Of a DNA stretch of 64,000 bases, positions 52,916 to 63,670 are shown piece by piece (position 1 is the stretch's first letter; each line of letters starts with the position of its first letter). The DNA is from CAWIHS01 sp963836005 (GTDB taxonomy: Bacteria; Pseudomonadota; Gammaproteobacteria; GRL18). The DNA lies in NCBI GenBank assembly GCA_963836005.1, contig CAWIHS010000005.1, positions 571,445-635,444 on the forward strand, written 5' to 3'. The notes beneath the pieces were generated by a model. That model was not told the DNA's origin. It searched no databases and was given only the letters and a program-made list of their open reading frames with translations. A program made the position numbers and the translations under genes.

Positions 52916-53665
52916 TCACTTCCTCAACAAAAACTGCGGTAATTTGGATACATTTTTAACAATCAAGCTCCCCAGATGACCAATCTCATTATGCTTCATC
53001 GCCCTGAGATCATCCCTGCTCTTCTGCACAATATTTTTCAGGCTTTTATTACTCTCCCCCCCAAACGCATTTTAATTAACACTTCAGGAATATAATGAGT
53101 AGAGATTTGATATTTACCTAAAAAACGTAAAATAATGTCATAATCAGCAGCAATTTTAAAAGTGTTATCAAATGCACCGTACTGTTCATATATGTTTCTT
53201 TTAACAAAAAAAGTTGGGTGTGGCGGCATCCAGCCGCGGCGGAGTTTGTTTAAACTAAAATCTCCACTTTTCCAGTATCGGATAACTTTAGACGGGTCGT
53301 CCTTATTAACATAAGTCGAGATCGCCATAAACTGAATCCGCCTGGGACTTATTGAAAGCCTCAGCCACTTTCTCAATCACCTGATGATTCTCATACAGAT
53401 CATCTGAATGTAAAAAACCTACAACATCACCCGTTGCCAGAGCAATGCCTTTATTAAGCCCATCGTAAATCCCAGCATCTGGTTCAGAGATAAAGGCAGA
53501 TATTTTATCCTGATACTGATTGACAATACCGACAGTGCCATCAGTCGAGGCACCATCAACGACAATATATTCAATATCATCATACGTTTGTGAAAGCACC
53601 GATTCTATTGCTTCGGATATGGTTTCTTTATTGTTATAAACGGAAGTGATAATGGATATTTTCAT
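52916..53665 (-). pseudogene. Glycosyltransferase family 2, two frameshifts
   Basis: Starts MKISIITSVYNNKETISEAI with VDGASTDGT and the DDL motif of GT2 (FLHSDDLYENH). The frame is lost at about 53310 by one extra base (VYGDL then TYVNKDDPSKVIRYW), and again at a run of seven G (minus strand; 53056-53062), after which one more G would restore GESNKSLKNIVQ to a TGA at 52916. Joined, the protein is about 245 aa, a full-length WcaE-like GT2. Confidence 0.82.
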
Positions 53666-54212
53666 TCAATGCTGCGTTTTCGTTTGGGTATTGCCGGGTT
53701 GCCCTGATAGATTGTATAAGCCTCAAGGTCTTTAGTTGCAACAGATCCAACAGCCAGTACACTATGGCTATTACATCGTGACACCGGGACACACAATGAT
53801 TTTGCACCAATCCAGACGCCATCCTCCAAAATGATTTCACCTAACATTAAATCAAAGGCTTGTTTTTTATAATTGTGACTCCCCGTCAATAGATAAGCTC
53901 CCTGAGAAAGGACAACATGGTTTCCGATCACGACGTTTGCCAGATTATCTGATCCAGACGCCTTCCCCGACCCAGACATGATCGCCCACTTCTAAAAACC
54001 AGGGATATTTGATATTCACATTGGGTTTTATCACAACGGCTGTACGCGATTTGGCGCCGAAAAGTTTTAATAAGCTTTACTTTGAAAGACGAAGGGAAAG
54101 GAATAAAAGTATTTACAAACAGAGTACTTGTAATATACCAGAGTGCTCTTTTTAAAGGACTGTCTGGTTGGTAATGGCGGTTATCATATTGACTTAAATC
54201 AACGGGCGGCAT
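53662..54212 (-). pseudogene. WcaF-type acetyltransferase with frameshifts
   Basis: Left-handed beta-helix acyltransferase that O-acetylates a polysaccharide sugar. Blocks in order: PSSFKVKLIKTF, then in another frame GAKSRTAVVIKPNVNIKYPW and GDHVWVGEGVWI, then NVVIGNHVVLSQGAYLLTGS and ILEDGVWIGAKSL, ending YTIYQGNPAIPKRKR. At least two unrepaired single-base slips (near 54050 and 53945) and a compensated pair near 53780 (where CPGVT is expected). All family residues are preserved. Confidence 0.8.
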
Positions 54213-55111
54213 GTAAGGTCGATCCCAAAGTCCTGCTTGATAACCTGTTCCAATGGCAGATTTTTATCCCTAGCCAATTTCTTTATTTGATAGATTTTGG
54301 CATCCACTAAAAAACGATACCAGAAACCCTGTAAAAAATGCCAAATCAAGCCAGGTTTACCATCGAGAAAACCGAGCTTGAAAAAAGTATCGCCAGTTAA
54401 AATACAGAAATGGACGTAAAAAAAGCGGCAAAGAAGCATAACGAATTTTCAGCCAGCGTTTACGCTGTTCCTGGGAGCCGAACAGATTGGGTTCGACTTC
54501 ATCATAAGCTATAAACCCATGCAGGATATTCAAAACATCCACCGCCTCACGGGTGGCATAATGATTATGCTTTTCAGTCCACCAGGTCAGGTTGTTTTTA
54601 TTGTCATCCACCAGATCATTCTCGAACTGGATGGTTTTACCTTCATAGAGTTTAATATGCTCATCCATCCAGCGTTCTTCGATATGACCTGACTTAAATC
54701 GCCATATCCTTAATAGCCAGGTTGGATAATATCCGCCATGTTTTATCCAACGCTGCAAAAAGTAAACTCGACGTTTGATATAAACACCAGAAACATCTTC
54801 ACTTAGTACTGTCTAACTTTTTATCAACCTCAGAGGCAAGGCCAGGTAACACATATTCATCCGCATCCATACGCATAACCCATTCTGTTTTAATGTGACA
54901 GTTATCCAATCCCCATTGAAATTGGATGGCATAATTGACCCATTTATTTTGGTATACATGTGCGCCTAATGACTCTGCAATAACTTTTGTGTTATCTGTT
55001 GAAAAGGAATCAATAATATAAATATCTTCTGTAAATACTTGTAATGACTTTAATGCAACGTTCAATATGCTTTTCTTCATTGAAAGTTAGAATAATAACG
55101 CTTAAATCCAT
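54194..55111 (-). pseudogene. Glycosyltransferase family 2 (WaaE/KdtX-like) with frameshifts
   Basis: ATG at 55111 directly after the methyltransferase stop: MDLSVIILTFNEEKHIERCI, then IIDSFSTDNTKVIAESLGA, then MRMDADEYVLPGL (DxD) in a second frame; VSGVYIKRRVYFLQRWIKHG and EERWMDEHIKLYEGK in a third; KPGLIWHFLQGFWYRFLVDA in a fourth. Full-length when joined (about 300 aa). Breaks near 55060, 54795 and 54390. Confidence 0.8.
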
Positions 55112-55731
55112 TTAGATTTTTGCCTTAATGAACATACTTTTCCATAACAAAGGAAAACGCCCACTGCCCTTAAATTGCATCACTTCAAACCCAAACTCTT
55201 CAAGAAGCTGTGTTAAGGTTTTCCGACTCCAGAATTTAATATGCCCCCCATCCCAGAGCACGGTAAAATGGTTATCCATTTTTCCAGTTGCAGCCATAAC
55301 CAGATTTTTTAAATAGCCATGATAAGGAGTAGAGATCACAATCTCACCCCCCCCATTTTTCAATAAAACATTTTTACAGAACTCAAGATATTTTCGAGGG
55401 GCATAAAGATGCTCGATGACTTCCGTTGAAATAATGGTGTCAAACTTTATGTTTTGTAATTCCAGAGGTAAATTTTCAGAAGATAAATCCTGCAATAAAA
55501 CCTGCCGGGATTATGTTTATTTGCTATTTGTATACCTGTCGTTGAAGCATCTGTACCGTAAACATCAAACCCTTCACCAAGCAAACGCTTGGCGATTGTC
55601 CCATTACCAGAGCCGACATCTAGAATCTTTGTATTTACATTCCTATCCAATAGATTTTGTAAATCATCATATAAGTAAGCATGTGAGCATGTTTCGCCTT
55701 CACCCCAATTATAATCTTGATATTCACTCAT
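55112..55731 (-). pseudogene. SAM-dependent methyltransferase with one frameshift
   Basis: Class I methyltransferase: ILDVGSGNGTIAKRLLGEGF (SAM motif I), YGTDASTTGI; then after a slip at the TTTT run near 55500, FDTIISTEVIEHLYAPRKYL and WSRKTLTQLLEEFGFEV. Likely methylates a sugar of the polysaccharide or its lipid-linked intermediate. Confidence 0.82.
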
Positions 55732-56892
55732 TGTTCATCTTCTCAAAGACTTGTTTAAACTGAACGGCTATATTTTTCCAGTCATATTGTTGCGAAAGAT
55801 TTTTAGCATTAACTCGCATTTGTTCTCTATCTTTCTGCAGCATCTCAATCATTGCCTGGGCTGTTTCTTCAACCGTATTGTTTACCCATTTACCACAATC
55901 TGCCTCTTCTACTGCAGACCAGGGGGTGTTTTTACTGGCAACAATAGGCGTACCTGCTGCCAAGCTTTCGATATAGACATTCCCAAAGTTTTCGTTATGT
56001 GAGGGCAACACAAACAAGATCAGCATTGGCTAAAAAATCGATTTTATTTTGCCCATTGATTGTACCCATTAAAAAAGCCTTATTCATTAAGTCCTAAGTT
56101 TTTTATTTGTTGTAAAAGATTATTTTTTTCACCTTCATCTTGTCCTGCAATAAAAAGCTTAGCATCGGGATATTTTTCTAAAACCTTAACAAATGAATCT
56201 AACAATATATCAAATCCCTTTTTTTTTTGAAAACGTCCCATAGAGACAATAATTTGCTTTGTATCTAACATTTTATTAGTATATTTTTTCATAAATTCTT
56301 TTTTTGTAAGAAAAATTGTTCTTTGAAAAGTTTTATAATCAATTCCATTAGGAATAACCTTAACACAAGCAAGCGGAAATATTGATAGTATCTCCTTTTT
56401 TTCCTGCACAGAAGTAGCATGCCAAACAACACTTTTTAAAAAAGGTTTAATACACCAATCTAGCCACTGCTGTTTGAATCTACTTCCATTATCCAGACAC
56501 CATTTACCAAATTGTCCTCTGGGGGAAAGTAAAACTGAACGTTTTAATTTTTTTGCATAATATAGGGCCATTGGGGTTTGTGAACTAAAAACTGATTGTA
56601 CATGTACAACATCTGTCATTTTAATATCATGGTAGAGATTAATTATAAGTGATAAAGAAAATTTGTTTATAATTGTTTCATTATAGTATTTAACATAAAA
56701 GTCATCTGCAAAACAAATCCAATTGTTTAGTTTCTACATCTAGCCTAATTTCATATTTGCATTTGTTGTTGAAATGTACAATTTAACATTTTCCAGTTTT
56801 GATAATTCACTACGATGTATAAGTGTTGAAAATACTGGCCCCCCATATATTGTTGCTGGATAAAATGAGGGTATTACATAGAGTACGTTCAT
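55724..56892 (-). pseudogene. Glycosyltransferase family 4 with several frameshifts
   Basis: N-terminus MNVLYVIPSFYPATIYGGPV; middle part intact at 56619-56080 (VVHVQSVFSSQTPMALYYAK, KVIPNGIDY, IVSMGRFQKKKGFDILLDSF); C-terminus VLPSHNENFGNVYIESLAAG and GTPIVASKNT (the E-x7-E motif region). Breaks at about 56745, 56090 and 56030. Translates to a complete GT4 of about 385 aa when joined. Confidence 0.8.
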
Positions 56893-56966
56893 TAATATTC
56901 ACCAGTATCAGGATTCAACACAAGAAAGTAGTTCTTCGACCTGAATTTACATGAATATATTACAGG

Positions 56967-58388
56967 TTAAATATTTTGTTTTTTTTCCAAAAATGTTGGG
57001 TAAAATTTGGTATAAAAACGGCGCCTAGCATATATACGCGCTCTTTTAGCAAAGTAAACTGCAAGTGTCCCACAAATTATTATCTTCACAATTATTCCAG
57101 TCATCACAATTGCAAAACTACTCTGCATTAGTGACCATGTTAAGGGCATAAGCAATAAGATATATAGCCAGGCAGAGCCATACTTAACTATATTTCGTTT
57201 GGACAAAAGGAATACTTCAATATGTCTTAACACAAAGCCATAAATTAGACCGACGAATATACCATACCAACCAAAATTAATATAACTTTCTCCTGCTAGG
57301 GTTGGAGGATATCCCCCGATAGTTCCAGGATAATTAAATAATTCAGATTTCACATAAAGCCCTAGTGAAATTGCTGGTTTCTCAGGCCAAAATTCTCTAG
57401 GGATTAGACCTGTTATGAATCTTGTAAAGGACTCACCCAGTTTATAATCTTGGTATTGCATTTGTTCCATAATCGTTGCAACCATGTTAATGTCAGAAAA
57501 ATAAGTCGAACCTAACACTGGATCCAGAAAGTTGGACAAATAATTAATATTCTCAATACTACTCACTCCCTCTTGACTATCTCTAAAATAACTCATAATA
57601 CTGAATAAAAAAATAAAAAATACTATATATTTTATATAGCTAAACATACGAGAAAGGTTTATTTTACCTTTTACAAAATATGAAGTTATTAACATGATCA
57701 TAATAAGTTCAGAAATATTATTTCTCTTACCGCGAATCATCGTATCAGCTATAAGAATAAACAGTATTAATGAAAAGCCTATTAGATATAACTTTTTCTT
57801 TGGTTGTGACAAATAGTTTGCAAAAACAATGACAAAAGCCAAGTAAATTATGCTTATAAAGGAAGTTATGAATGCAAAGGATTGACCAAACTCAGAGTTA
57901 CCCGTTATTCTCTCAATCTTTGCTCTATTTAACTGAGCAATAACATCCAATGAGAAAAAACCCATAATATTGTCAACAGCACTTCGACGATCAACTAAAA
58001 ATAGAAGTACTAAAAAAAAAACAAAAACACATATACCTAGCAATAAAACTGTCTGTTTTCTATTTAATAATTGTTGATTAAAAATAAGATGATCGGTAAA
58101 TTTTTCTTCAGCCCTTGAAGCTATTATGTAACCAAGCGATATTAGAGAGGCAAACAAGAACATGAACAATAGAGCTAAAGCAAAAGCTTCTTCTGATCTA
58201 GAGTACCAAGCAGCACTGAGATTGCCATAACCAGAATAGGTGTAAATGGTTTTCAGCGTTACACCAAGGAATAATTGTAAAGAGACTATCGCTAGAGGAC
58301 CGCCAGCCGGTGCAAAGGATCTAGCTCTTGCTGTCATCAAAGGGATTAAGGGGATGAGCAGGGCCATAAAAAAATATAGAATTGTCAT
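56967..58388 (-). CDS. Oligosaccharide repeat-unit polymerase (Wzy-like)
   Basis: 473 aa, intact, about eleven to twelve transmembrane helices with a long periplasmic loop (about 275-350) containing FITGLIPREFWPEKP and TLAGESYINFGWYG, characteristic of the oligosaccharide-polymerase family. Polymerises lipid-linked repeat units in the periplasm. Adjacent to a Wzx flippase, as expected for a Wzx/Wzy system. Confidence 0.86.
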   Translation of the reverse strand: MTILYFFMALLIPLIPLMTARARSFAPAGGPLAIVSLQLFLGVTLKTIYTYSGYGNLSAAWYSRSEEAFALALLFMFLFASLISLGYIIASRAEEKFTDHLIFNQQLLNRKQTVLLLGICVFVFFLVLLFLVDRRSAVDNIMGFFSLDVIAQLNRAKIERITGNSEFGQSFAFITSFISIIYLAFVIVFANYLSQPKKKLYLIGFSLILFILIADTMIRGKRNNISELIMIMLITSYFVKGKINLSRMFSYIKYIVFFIFLFSIMSYFRDSQEGVSSIENINYLSNFLDPVLGSTYFSDINMVATIMEQMQYQDYKLGESFTRFITGLIPREFWPEKPAISLGLYVKSELFNYPGTIGGYPPTLAGESYINFGWYGIFVGLIYGFVLRHIEVFLLSKRNIVKYGSAWLYILLLMPLTWSLMQSSFAIVMTGIIVKIIICGTLAVYFAKRARIYARRRFYTKFYPTFLEKKQNI

Positions 58389-58392
58389 AATC

Positions 58393-59187
58393 TTATGTTA
58401 CATCATACCCAGCTTCTCTAAGAGCTGTACCAAAATCTATTTCAAAAGACTGTTTTAGTTCATCTGAAAGATCTTTCTTCCAGCCCCCAACATTACCACT
58501 TCGTCGATTTGAGGTATTATTAATATCTCCATTTAATCGTCCTGTTTTTGCAATAAATGAATTTCGCTGAATTGAAAATTCTATGATATAGTCATCTAGT
58601 TCTTTATTAGTCAGCTTTTGAAGTGCATTATTAAGAGTTTCTTCAGGTTCCCTTCGCATATCTTCATAACGAATAATTATTAAAGCTTTCGAGTTTCTGT
58701 TGAGCCAGGAGTTTATGTGGGTACCCCAGTCCTCCTTAGACCCTATTGGACGTCGCTTCCATTCTTCATAAAAGACCTTCATTACATGATTTTCATCCTC
58801 TAAATCTATGTATTGAAGACTTGGATGGATTTTCAAAATACGTGATTTCACTGCATTATTGCCAAAACGAATACCATTAACTGCTTTCCAGAAATGAGAT
58901 ATAAACACATCCCTACCATCACGAACGACATAAACAGATGGGATTTTTTCAATAGGCAATGCGGAATGACTATGTCCCAAACCTGAAAAAGTCATGGGAA
59001 GTAAGCTAAAGCGTGGAACAGGCAATTGAAGACAGTCTCCCAACATGTCGCGTATCCAGTTTCCACCAGAGCGAGGAAACTCCGATACCATAATAAAAGG
59101 ACACATAGAAGGCATATGCCGTGCAACAAAATGATTTGTATGAGCTGATATTCCTATCATGGACTGTTTTAAAAAATCTATAAACAT
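58393..59187 (-). CDS. Sulfotransferase (PAPS-dependent), short type
   Basis: 264 aa. 5'-phosphosulfate-binding loop SEFPRSGGNWIRDML (about 34-48) and 3'-phosphate site VYVVRDGRDVFISHFW (about 85-100). Would transfer sulfate from PAPS to a hydroxyl of the polysaccharide. Four bases from the Wzy gene. Confidence 0.88.
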   Translation of the reverse strand: MFIDFLKQSMIGISAHTNHFVARHMPSMCPFIMVSEFPRSGGNWIRDMLGDCLQLPVPRFSLLPMTFSGLGHSHSALPIEKIPSVYVVRDGRDVFISHFWKAVNGIRFGNNAVKSRILKIHPSLQYIDLEDENHVMKVFYEEWKRRPIGSKEDWGTHINSWLNRNSKALIIIRYEDMRREPEETLNNALQKLTNKELDDYIIEFSIQRNSFIAKTGRLNGDINNTSNRRSGNVGGWKKDLSDELKQSFEIDFGTALREAGYDVT

Positions 59188-59190
59188 AAC

Positions 59191-60498
59191 TTAATGAGGT
59201 TCCCTAGAAATATTAGTTTTTTTACACCAACTAGAAAATACAGAGGTATTAATTCCTAATTTTTGATTAATTTTAAGACACACAATAACATTTAAGAATA
59301 GTAATGTTATAGCATAACCTATTGACAAACCAATAATTGAGAATAGGTAAGTGAAAATAATTAAATTTACCAATCCAATTGCAATAGATAAGATACGTGA
59401 TTTTAGTACAAAAAGCTCCAATCCGCATTGACTAGCAAATAATAGAGTAGCCCCCATTAGTACATTACCAAGATTGGCCAGAGCAAGTATTGCCAAAGTA
59501 ATATTTATATGGAAGGTTGAAGACATTTTAAAAAAGGTAAACCATAGTGGTGAAGTTAAAAGAACCAAAAAAGTACCAATTATGGCAGGCCAAACTGCCA
59601 GATATAACCCTCTTTTAGCCTGCATATGTAGGTTATCTATTTCACTCAAAGTAAAATAATGAGAGACGCGTGTAGCTATTGCCCAATTTGCGATAATTTG
59701 AGGCATTGATAATAGTCCGGTAACCCTCCGAATTATAGAATATAGACCCATTTCAGCCGCTGAAAGAAGTACTCCACCAAGTAATATATCCATTTGACTG
59801 GAAAAAGAAGCCACTACAACATTACTCCAAAAAGGAAATATATTAGAGAGCGATAATGGTATGTCGGAAAAACCGACAGGCAACCATCGGTTCACTAAGT
59901 GGTATAAAGATATTAATATATTAAAAGATAAAATTACTATACTGGTAACAAGTAAAAACTTGTCGACATTAAAAGTTGGCTGATTGATAAATATGAGTAC
60001 TGAAATTAATAATGATACATTAGGTAGAAGATCTTTCGTTAACATACCTGCTAAACTTCCAATCTGAACTCTAACAATTGTTGCAAGGTTAGCGTTTATA
60101 TTCAGGGAAAAAGCAAGAAAAAGTATTGTAATCAACATATTCCTATCCCCAAACATGTCTTGTTCAGGAAAGAGAATAAATAATATCACATAAACTAGAG
60201 CTAATATTAGTATTGGAAAACCCAGAATACATAAACTCACCTGTCCAACAGGCATTGAATCTATACCTCTTGCTTTACGGGCAGGTATTTCACGTAAGAA
60301 ATACTGTGGAACACCTAAAGAAGACACGGAAGCCAAAACAATACTATAAGACCATGCAATGGAAAAACGTCCAAATTCTTCTGCATTAAGTATATAAGCA
60401 AGAAAAATAAACAAGCCTATTTGTGAAGGAATAACAAGACCACGTGTTAGATAAAGATTCCAGTCTGATTTAGTTATTCGAGCCAGTAAGTTGACCAT
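59191..60498 (-). CDS. Polysaccharide flippase (Wzx-like, MATE/MOP superfamily)
   Basis: 435 aa, twelve or more predicted helices, start NLYLTRGLVIPSQIGLFIFL and IPQYFLREIPARKARG-like loop (SLGVPQYFLREIPARKARG). Moves lipid-linked repeat units across the inner membrane. Lies between the two sulfotransferase genes with 3-4 bp gaps, so it is in one operon. Confidence 0.87.
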   Translation of the reverse strand: MVNLLARITKSDWNLYLTRGLVIPSQIGLFIFLAYILNAEEFGRFSIAWSYSIVLASVSSLGVPQYFLREIPARKARGIDSMPVGQVSLCILGFPILILALVYVILFILFPEQDMFGDRNMLITILFLAFSLNINANLATIVRVQIGSLAGMLTKDLLPNVSLLISVLIFINQPTFNVDKFLLVTSIVILSFNILISLYHLVNRWLPVGFSDIPLSLSNIFPFWSNVVVASFSSQMDILLGGVLLSAAEMGLYSIIRRVTGLLSMPQIIANWAIATRVSHYFTLSEIDNLHMQAKRGLYLAVWPAIIGTFLVLLTSPLWFTFFKMSSTFHINITLAILALANLGNVLMGATLLFASQCGLELFVLKSRILSIAIGLVNLIIFTYLFSIIGLSIGYAITLLFLNVIVCLKINQKLGINTSVFSSWCKKTNISREPH

Positions 60499-60502
60499 AT
60501 TT

Positions 60503-61387
60503 TCACAAGGTTTTAGTAGGATTTTTAATCGTGCCGCCAGAGGGTAATTGTCTGTTCAGTGAGTTCACTAAGTTTTTTTCTAGACCAAAAAAATGTTCTC
60601 TAATAAAATTAACGCTTTCATCAGAAAGCATGACTTCAACATGAGGTTGTTTACTTATCAATGCATTCTTTAAAGTTTCTCTCAAACCAGAAGGTATTAA
60701 CTTTCGAACATATTCACTATAGATTGTAGAGTTTGGGATAGAAGAAAAAGCAGATGAATAACTCTTTAACAGGTCCGCAGATCGATTACTTGCCACACTC
60801 GAAACTGTTATCAGTGAAGGATCACCTCCCAAAAATATACAAGCGCGTTGTACAGTTTCCAGTCGTTTTTGAAAGAAATCATTAAATGAAATACATAGAA
60901 GGTTGCTAGAACCAAAGACTTCTATCCACTTTTTTAATTGTTCATAATAATCACTTACCGCTATATAACGTGGATCATTATGTAATGCCCTATCAAAATC
61001 TGTATGCCTTAATCTACCTACAGCAAAGTCATGACGCAAATGGCTTAAAATACGTTCAAGAGGATCACGCATGATCATAATAAGCTTTAAATTTTCGCCA
61101 CATATTTTTTGTGCGTGCTTTGCTACATGAGGAAATATGGGAGTAAAGGTATATGTAGTTGATGCTTCGCCTAAAATTTGCTCCGAATGACTATTTCTAA
61201 AATGTTTGTAGTAAAGCTTAAAAATAGCTTCATCACTTTTATCAGAAAGTAGGATGTGAGGTTTCTTGTTTTCGGGCAAAAAAAACTGTTTACTGCTAGA
61301 AAGGTCATCATATAAGGATGTGGTGCCAGATTTCATCGAGCCAATTATTAGGAAGTTAGGTACCAATTTTCTTTCGTATTTAATCAT
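60503..61387 (-). CDS. Sulfotransferase (heparan-sulfotransferase-like)
   Basis: 294 aa. 5'-PSB loop NFLIIGSMKSGTTSLYDDL (about 12-30) and 3'-PB region LIMIMRDPLERILSHLRHDF. Distinct from the other sulfotransferase in the locus, suggesting two sulfation positions. Its start overlaps the end of the upstream acyltransferase. Confidence 0.9.
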   Translation of the reverse strand: MIKYERKLVPNFLIIGSMKSGTTSLYDDLSSSKQFFLPENKKPHILLSDKSDEAIFKLYYKHFRNSHSEQILGEASTTYTFTPIFPHVAKHAQKICGENLKLIMIMRDPLERILSHLRHDFAVGRLRHTDFDRALHNDPRYIAVSDYYEQLKKWIEVFGSSNLLCISFNDFFQKRLETVQRACIFLGGDPSLITVSSVASNRSADLLKSYSSAFSSIPNSTIYSEYVRKLIPSGLRETLKNALISKQPHVEVMLSDESVNFIREHFFGLEKNLVNSLNRQLPSGGTIKNPTKTL

Positions 61388-61981
61388 TAGGATTAACTCC
61401 TATTTGACGGGCTGGATTACCTGCCCATATAGTTCTATCAGGTACATCATGAGTGACTATTGCTCCAGATCCAATGATAAATAGATCTCCAATGTATTTT
61501 ACAGAATGTAAAATACAAAACATTTGCTCCAATCCAAGCATTTTTTCCTATATATAAAGGACAAGGCTTGGCAGGTCCTTTTGGATTATATCCATGGTCA
61601 TGTGAAAAGATTCTAACCTGCTCAGATAAGTGAGTATTATTCCCCATTGTAACCCCCCCGCTAACGTCAATTCTTAGTCCAACCAATTTCTGTTCCAATC
61701 CCTAAATGTAAAAACCCTTTTGGAAACTCACTACTTATGATGACATAATCTCCTATGAAAACTGGTCCCTCAGCAGTAATCCTCAGTGGACAGTTACTAT
61801 AAAACTTTTTACCAATTTTTGACCCCTTAGGCAAACCAATGCCCATAAATTTTTTCCATTTTAGAAAAACAAGTTTACGATAAAAATGACCCCAAATAAC
61901 CCTAGATATAATAAAAGGCCAGCCTTGAAGAGGTGCTCGCCTCATAAGTATTTGAATATAAGTATTTATATTTGATAACAT
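61380..61981 (-). pseudogene. LbetaH acyltransferase with frameshifts
   Basis: N-part MLSNINTYIQILMRRAPLQG to ITAEGPVFIGDYVIIS and FLHLGIGTEIGW; after a slip near 61680, RIDVSGGVTMGNNTHLSEQV, IFSHDHGYNPKG and IGKNAWIGANV; after another near 61510, IIGSGAIVTHDVPDRTIWAG and NPARQIGVNPND to a TAA at 61382-61380. Full-length acetyltransferase of the CatB/WcaF type when joined. Confidence 0.78.
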
Positions 61982-62147
61982 TTTTACAAATATATTAGTA
62001 GGCAGTAATTTTCAATTATAAATTCTATAAATTTCTATAACTCAATCTGTTAAGAACTACATATAAAAGTTTATTTTTTATTCTTACTAATTTGGTAGCA
62101 TTCTAGCCCACGTAAAAAAAATTATGTTTAAGAGAGAATCTGAAATT

Positions 62148-63670
62148 TCAAACCTTAATTAGTATATGGTTATTAACATCATTATGTTCTTGAAAATTTC
62201 TATATTTTAAATTTTGTTTCGTACTAACAGGAACTTTCCAATTTATTAATAGATTAACTTTTCTTTCATTCAGAAAAACAAAGTCTATAAAATCTCCGAT
62301 ATAATTATTCTTATTGTCATAAATTTTAGTCCCAGGATATAAACCCATAAATTTACTGGTCAATTCTGATATTGGAAAGTCAATCACACCTTTCTCAGCA
62401 AGTGAAAATTTACCCAAGTTTATGAAATCGTCATTAATAAATTTTTGGTATGAGTTTATTAAAATTTTGTTATTTTCAACTCTTACTTTTAAACCACCGT
62501 AAGTATTGTTATAAAATGAAATTGCGTAAGATACTTTATCATTAATGCCACGTGTTACATCAATGTATTTCTTTTCTATTACAGATTCTTACAAACCACA
62601 TTTATTCTATTAAAAATTAGGTTATTAGAAATTTCTAGAAAATCACAGCTAGTACCTGATTTAATTGCATGTGGTTGATTTCCTTTTTCCACACTCCCGA
62701 ATATATAGTTATTTTCAATAACAGCTCTTTTTATTTGTTTATCAATTTCAATAATACCTCCAATTACACTATTTTTTACTATGGTCAATTCGCTCTCACG
62801 AATAAAAACATAAAAGTCTGAGAAAAATCCAACTACACCATTTAAAATAACGTGCCGGGCACTTAAGACAATGGGATCAACATTTTTAGAGTTAGATTCA
62901 ATAAACTCTACGCCGACAATTGAAATATATTCAGGATAAGAATATTCATCTCTATCAGATCAAATATTCTCGGCTTACCAAACTTCCATGAAGCCCCATA
63001 ATTTACGTCCATCCATGTAGAATGATAATTGTTATCCAAGGCTTTATTTAAGATAATCTTATTTTTATTTACAGATTGCACTGAATTGAACTCAAAGTAT
63101 CTAGCATTAAATGGATATCCTCTATTTTGTTGACTGAAGCCAGCTATCATCACACGATCACCAACTTCAAAGGATGAAGCATCAATTGTATGTACGCCTA
63201 AATCCCCTTTTTTTGCAGAACCAATTAACTGAATGCCTTGATAGAAGAAATGCTTATGTCCTGTAAAGTTAATGTCACCCCAATCTTCTGTTAAACCTTT
63301 CCCATCAAAAGGACGAGTGTCTTTACCAGCCTTTAAATTAGAAATATTTCTAATTTTTGCCCTACACCCTGAACAGTAACAAACTTATACCCATTTAACC
63401 ATCTGTTTGTTAGTATAACTATAAGGTTTATTGCTAGGAGGGAAATATAATATCCAATGCATTGAATTATCCAAATTTATCAATGTATCTCGCATTCTTA
63501 TAAGATTTATTAGAATTGTCTGGATTCATTGGTGATATTCCAAAATCTTTGTAAACATTTACAATAGATGTTCGTAAACCTTGATAGGCAATAACCTGCT
63601 CTAAAAAAAAACAAAGACAAAAACAAATTAAAAGGGAATACTTTCCGACTATTTGTATATTGATTTTCAT
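62148..63670 (-). pseudogene. Secreted right-handed beta-helix protein, multiply frameshifted
   Basis: Signal peptide at the start (MKINIQIVGKYSLLICFCLC, cleaved near QVIA), then separate open pieces at 63670-63467, 63153-62908, 62788-62579 and 62417-62148. They carry short repeating beta-strands with Asn-rich turns (VIENNYIFGS, LEISNNLIFNR), typical of beta-helix polysaccharide lyases or hydrolases. Position at the end of a polysaccharide locus supports a glycan-degrading or glycan-binding role. Catalytic residues cannot be assigned. Confidence 0.65.

Noticed and set aside
58393..61387. Sulfotransferases as lasso-peptide tailoring enzymes
   Set aside because: They are coupled to Wzx and Wzy genes 20 kb away from the lasso genes; a polysaccharide substrate is much more likely.
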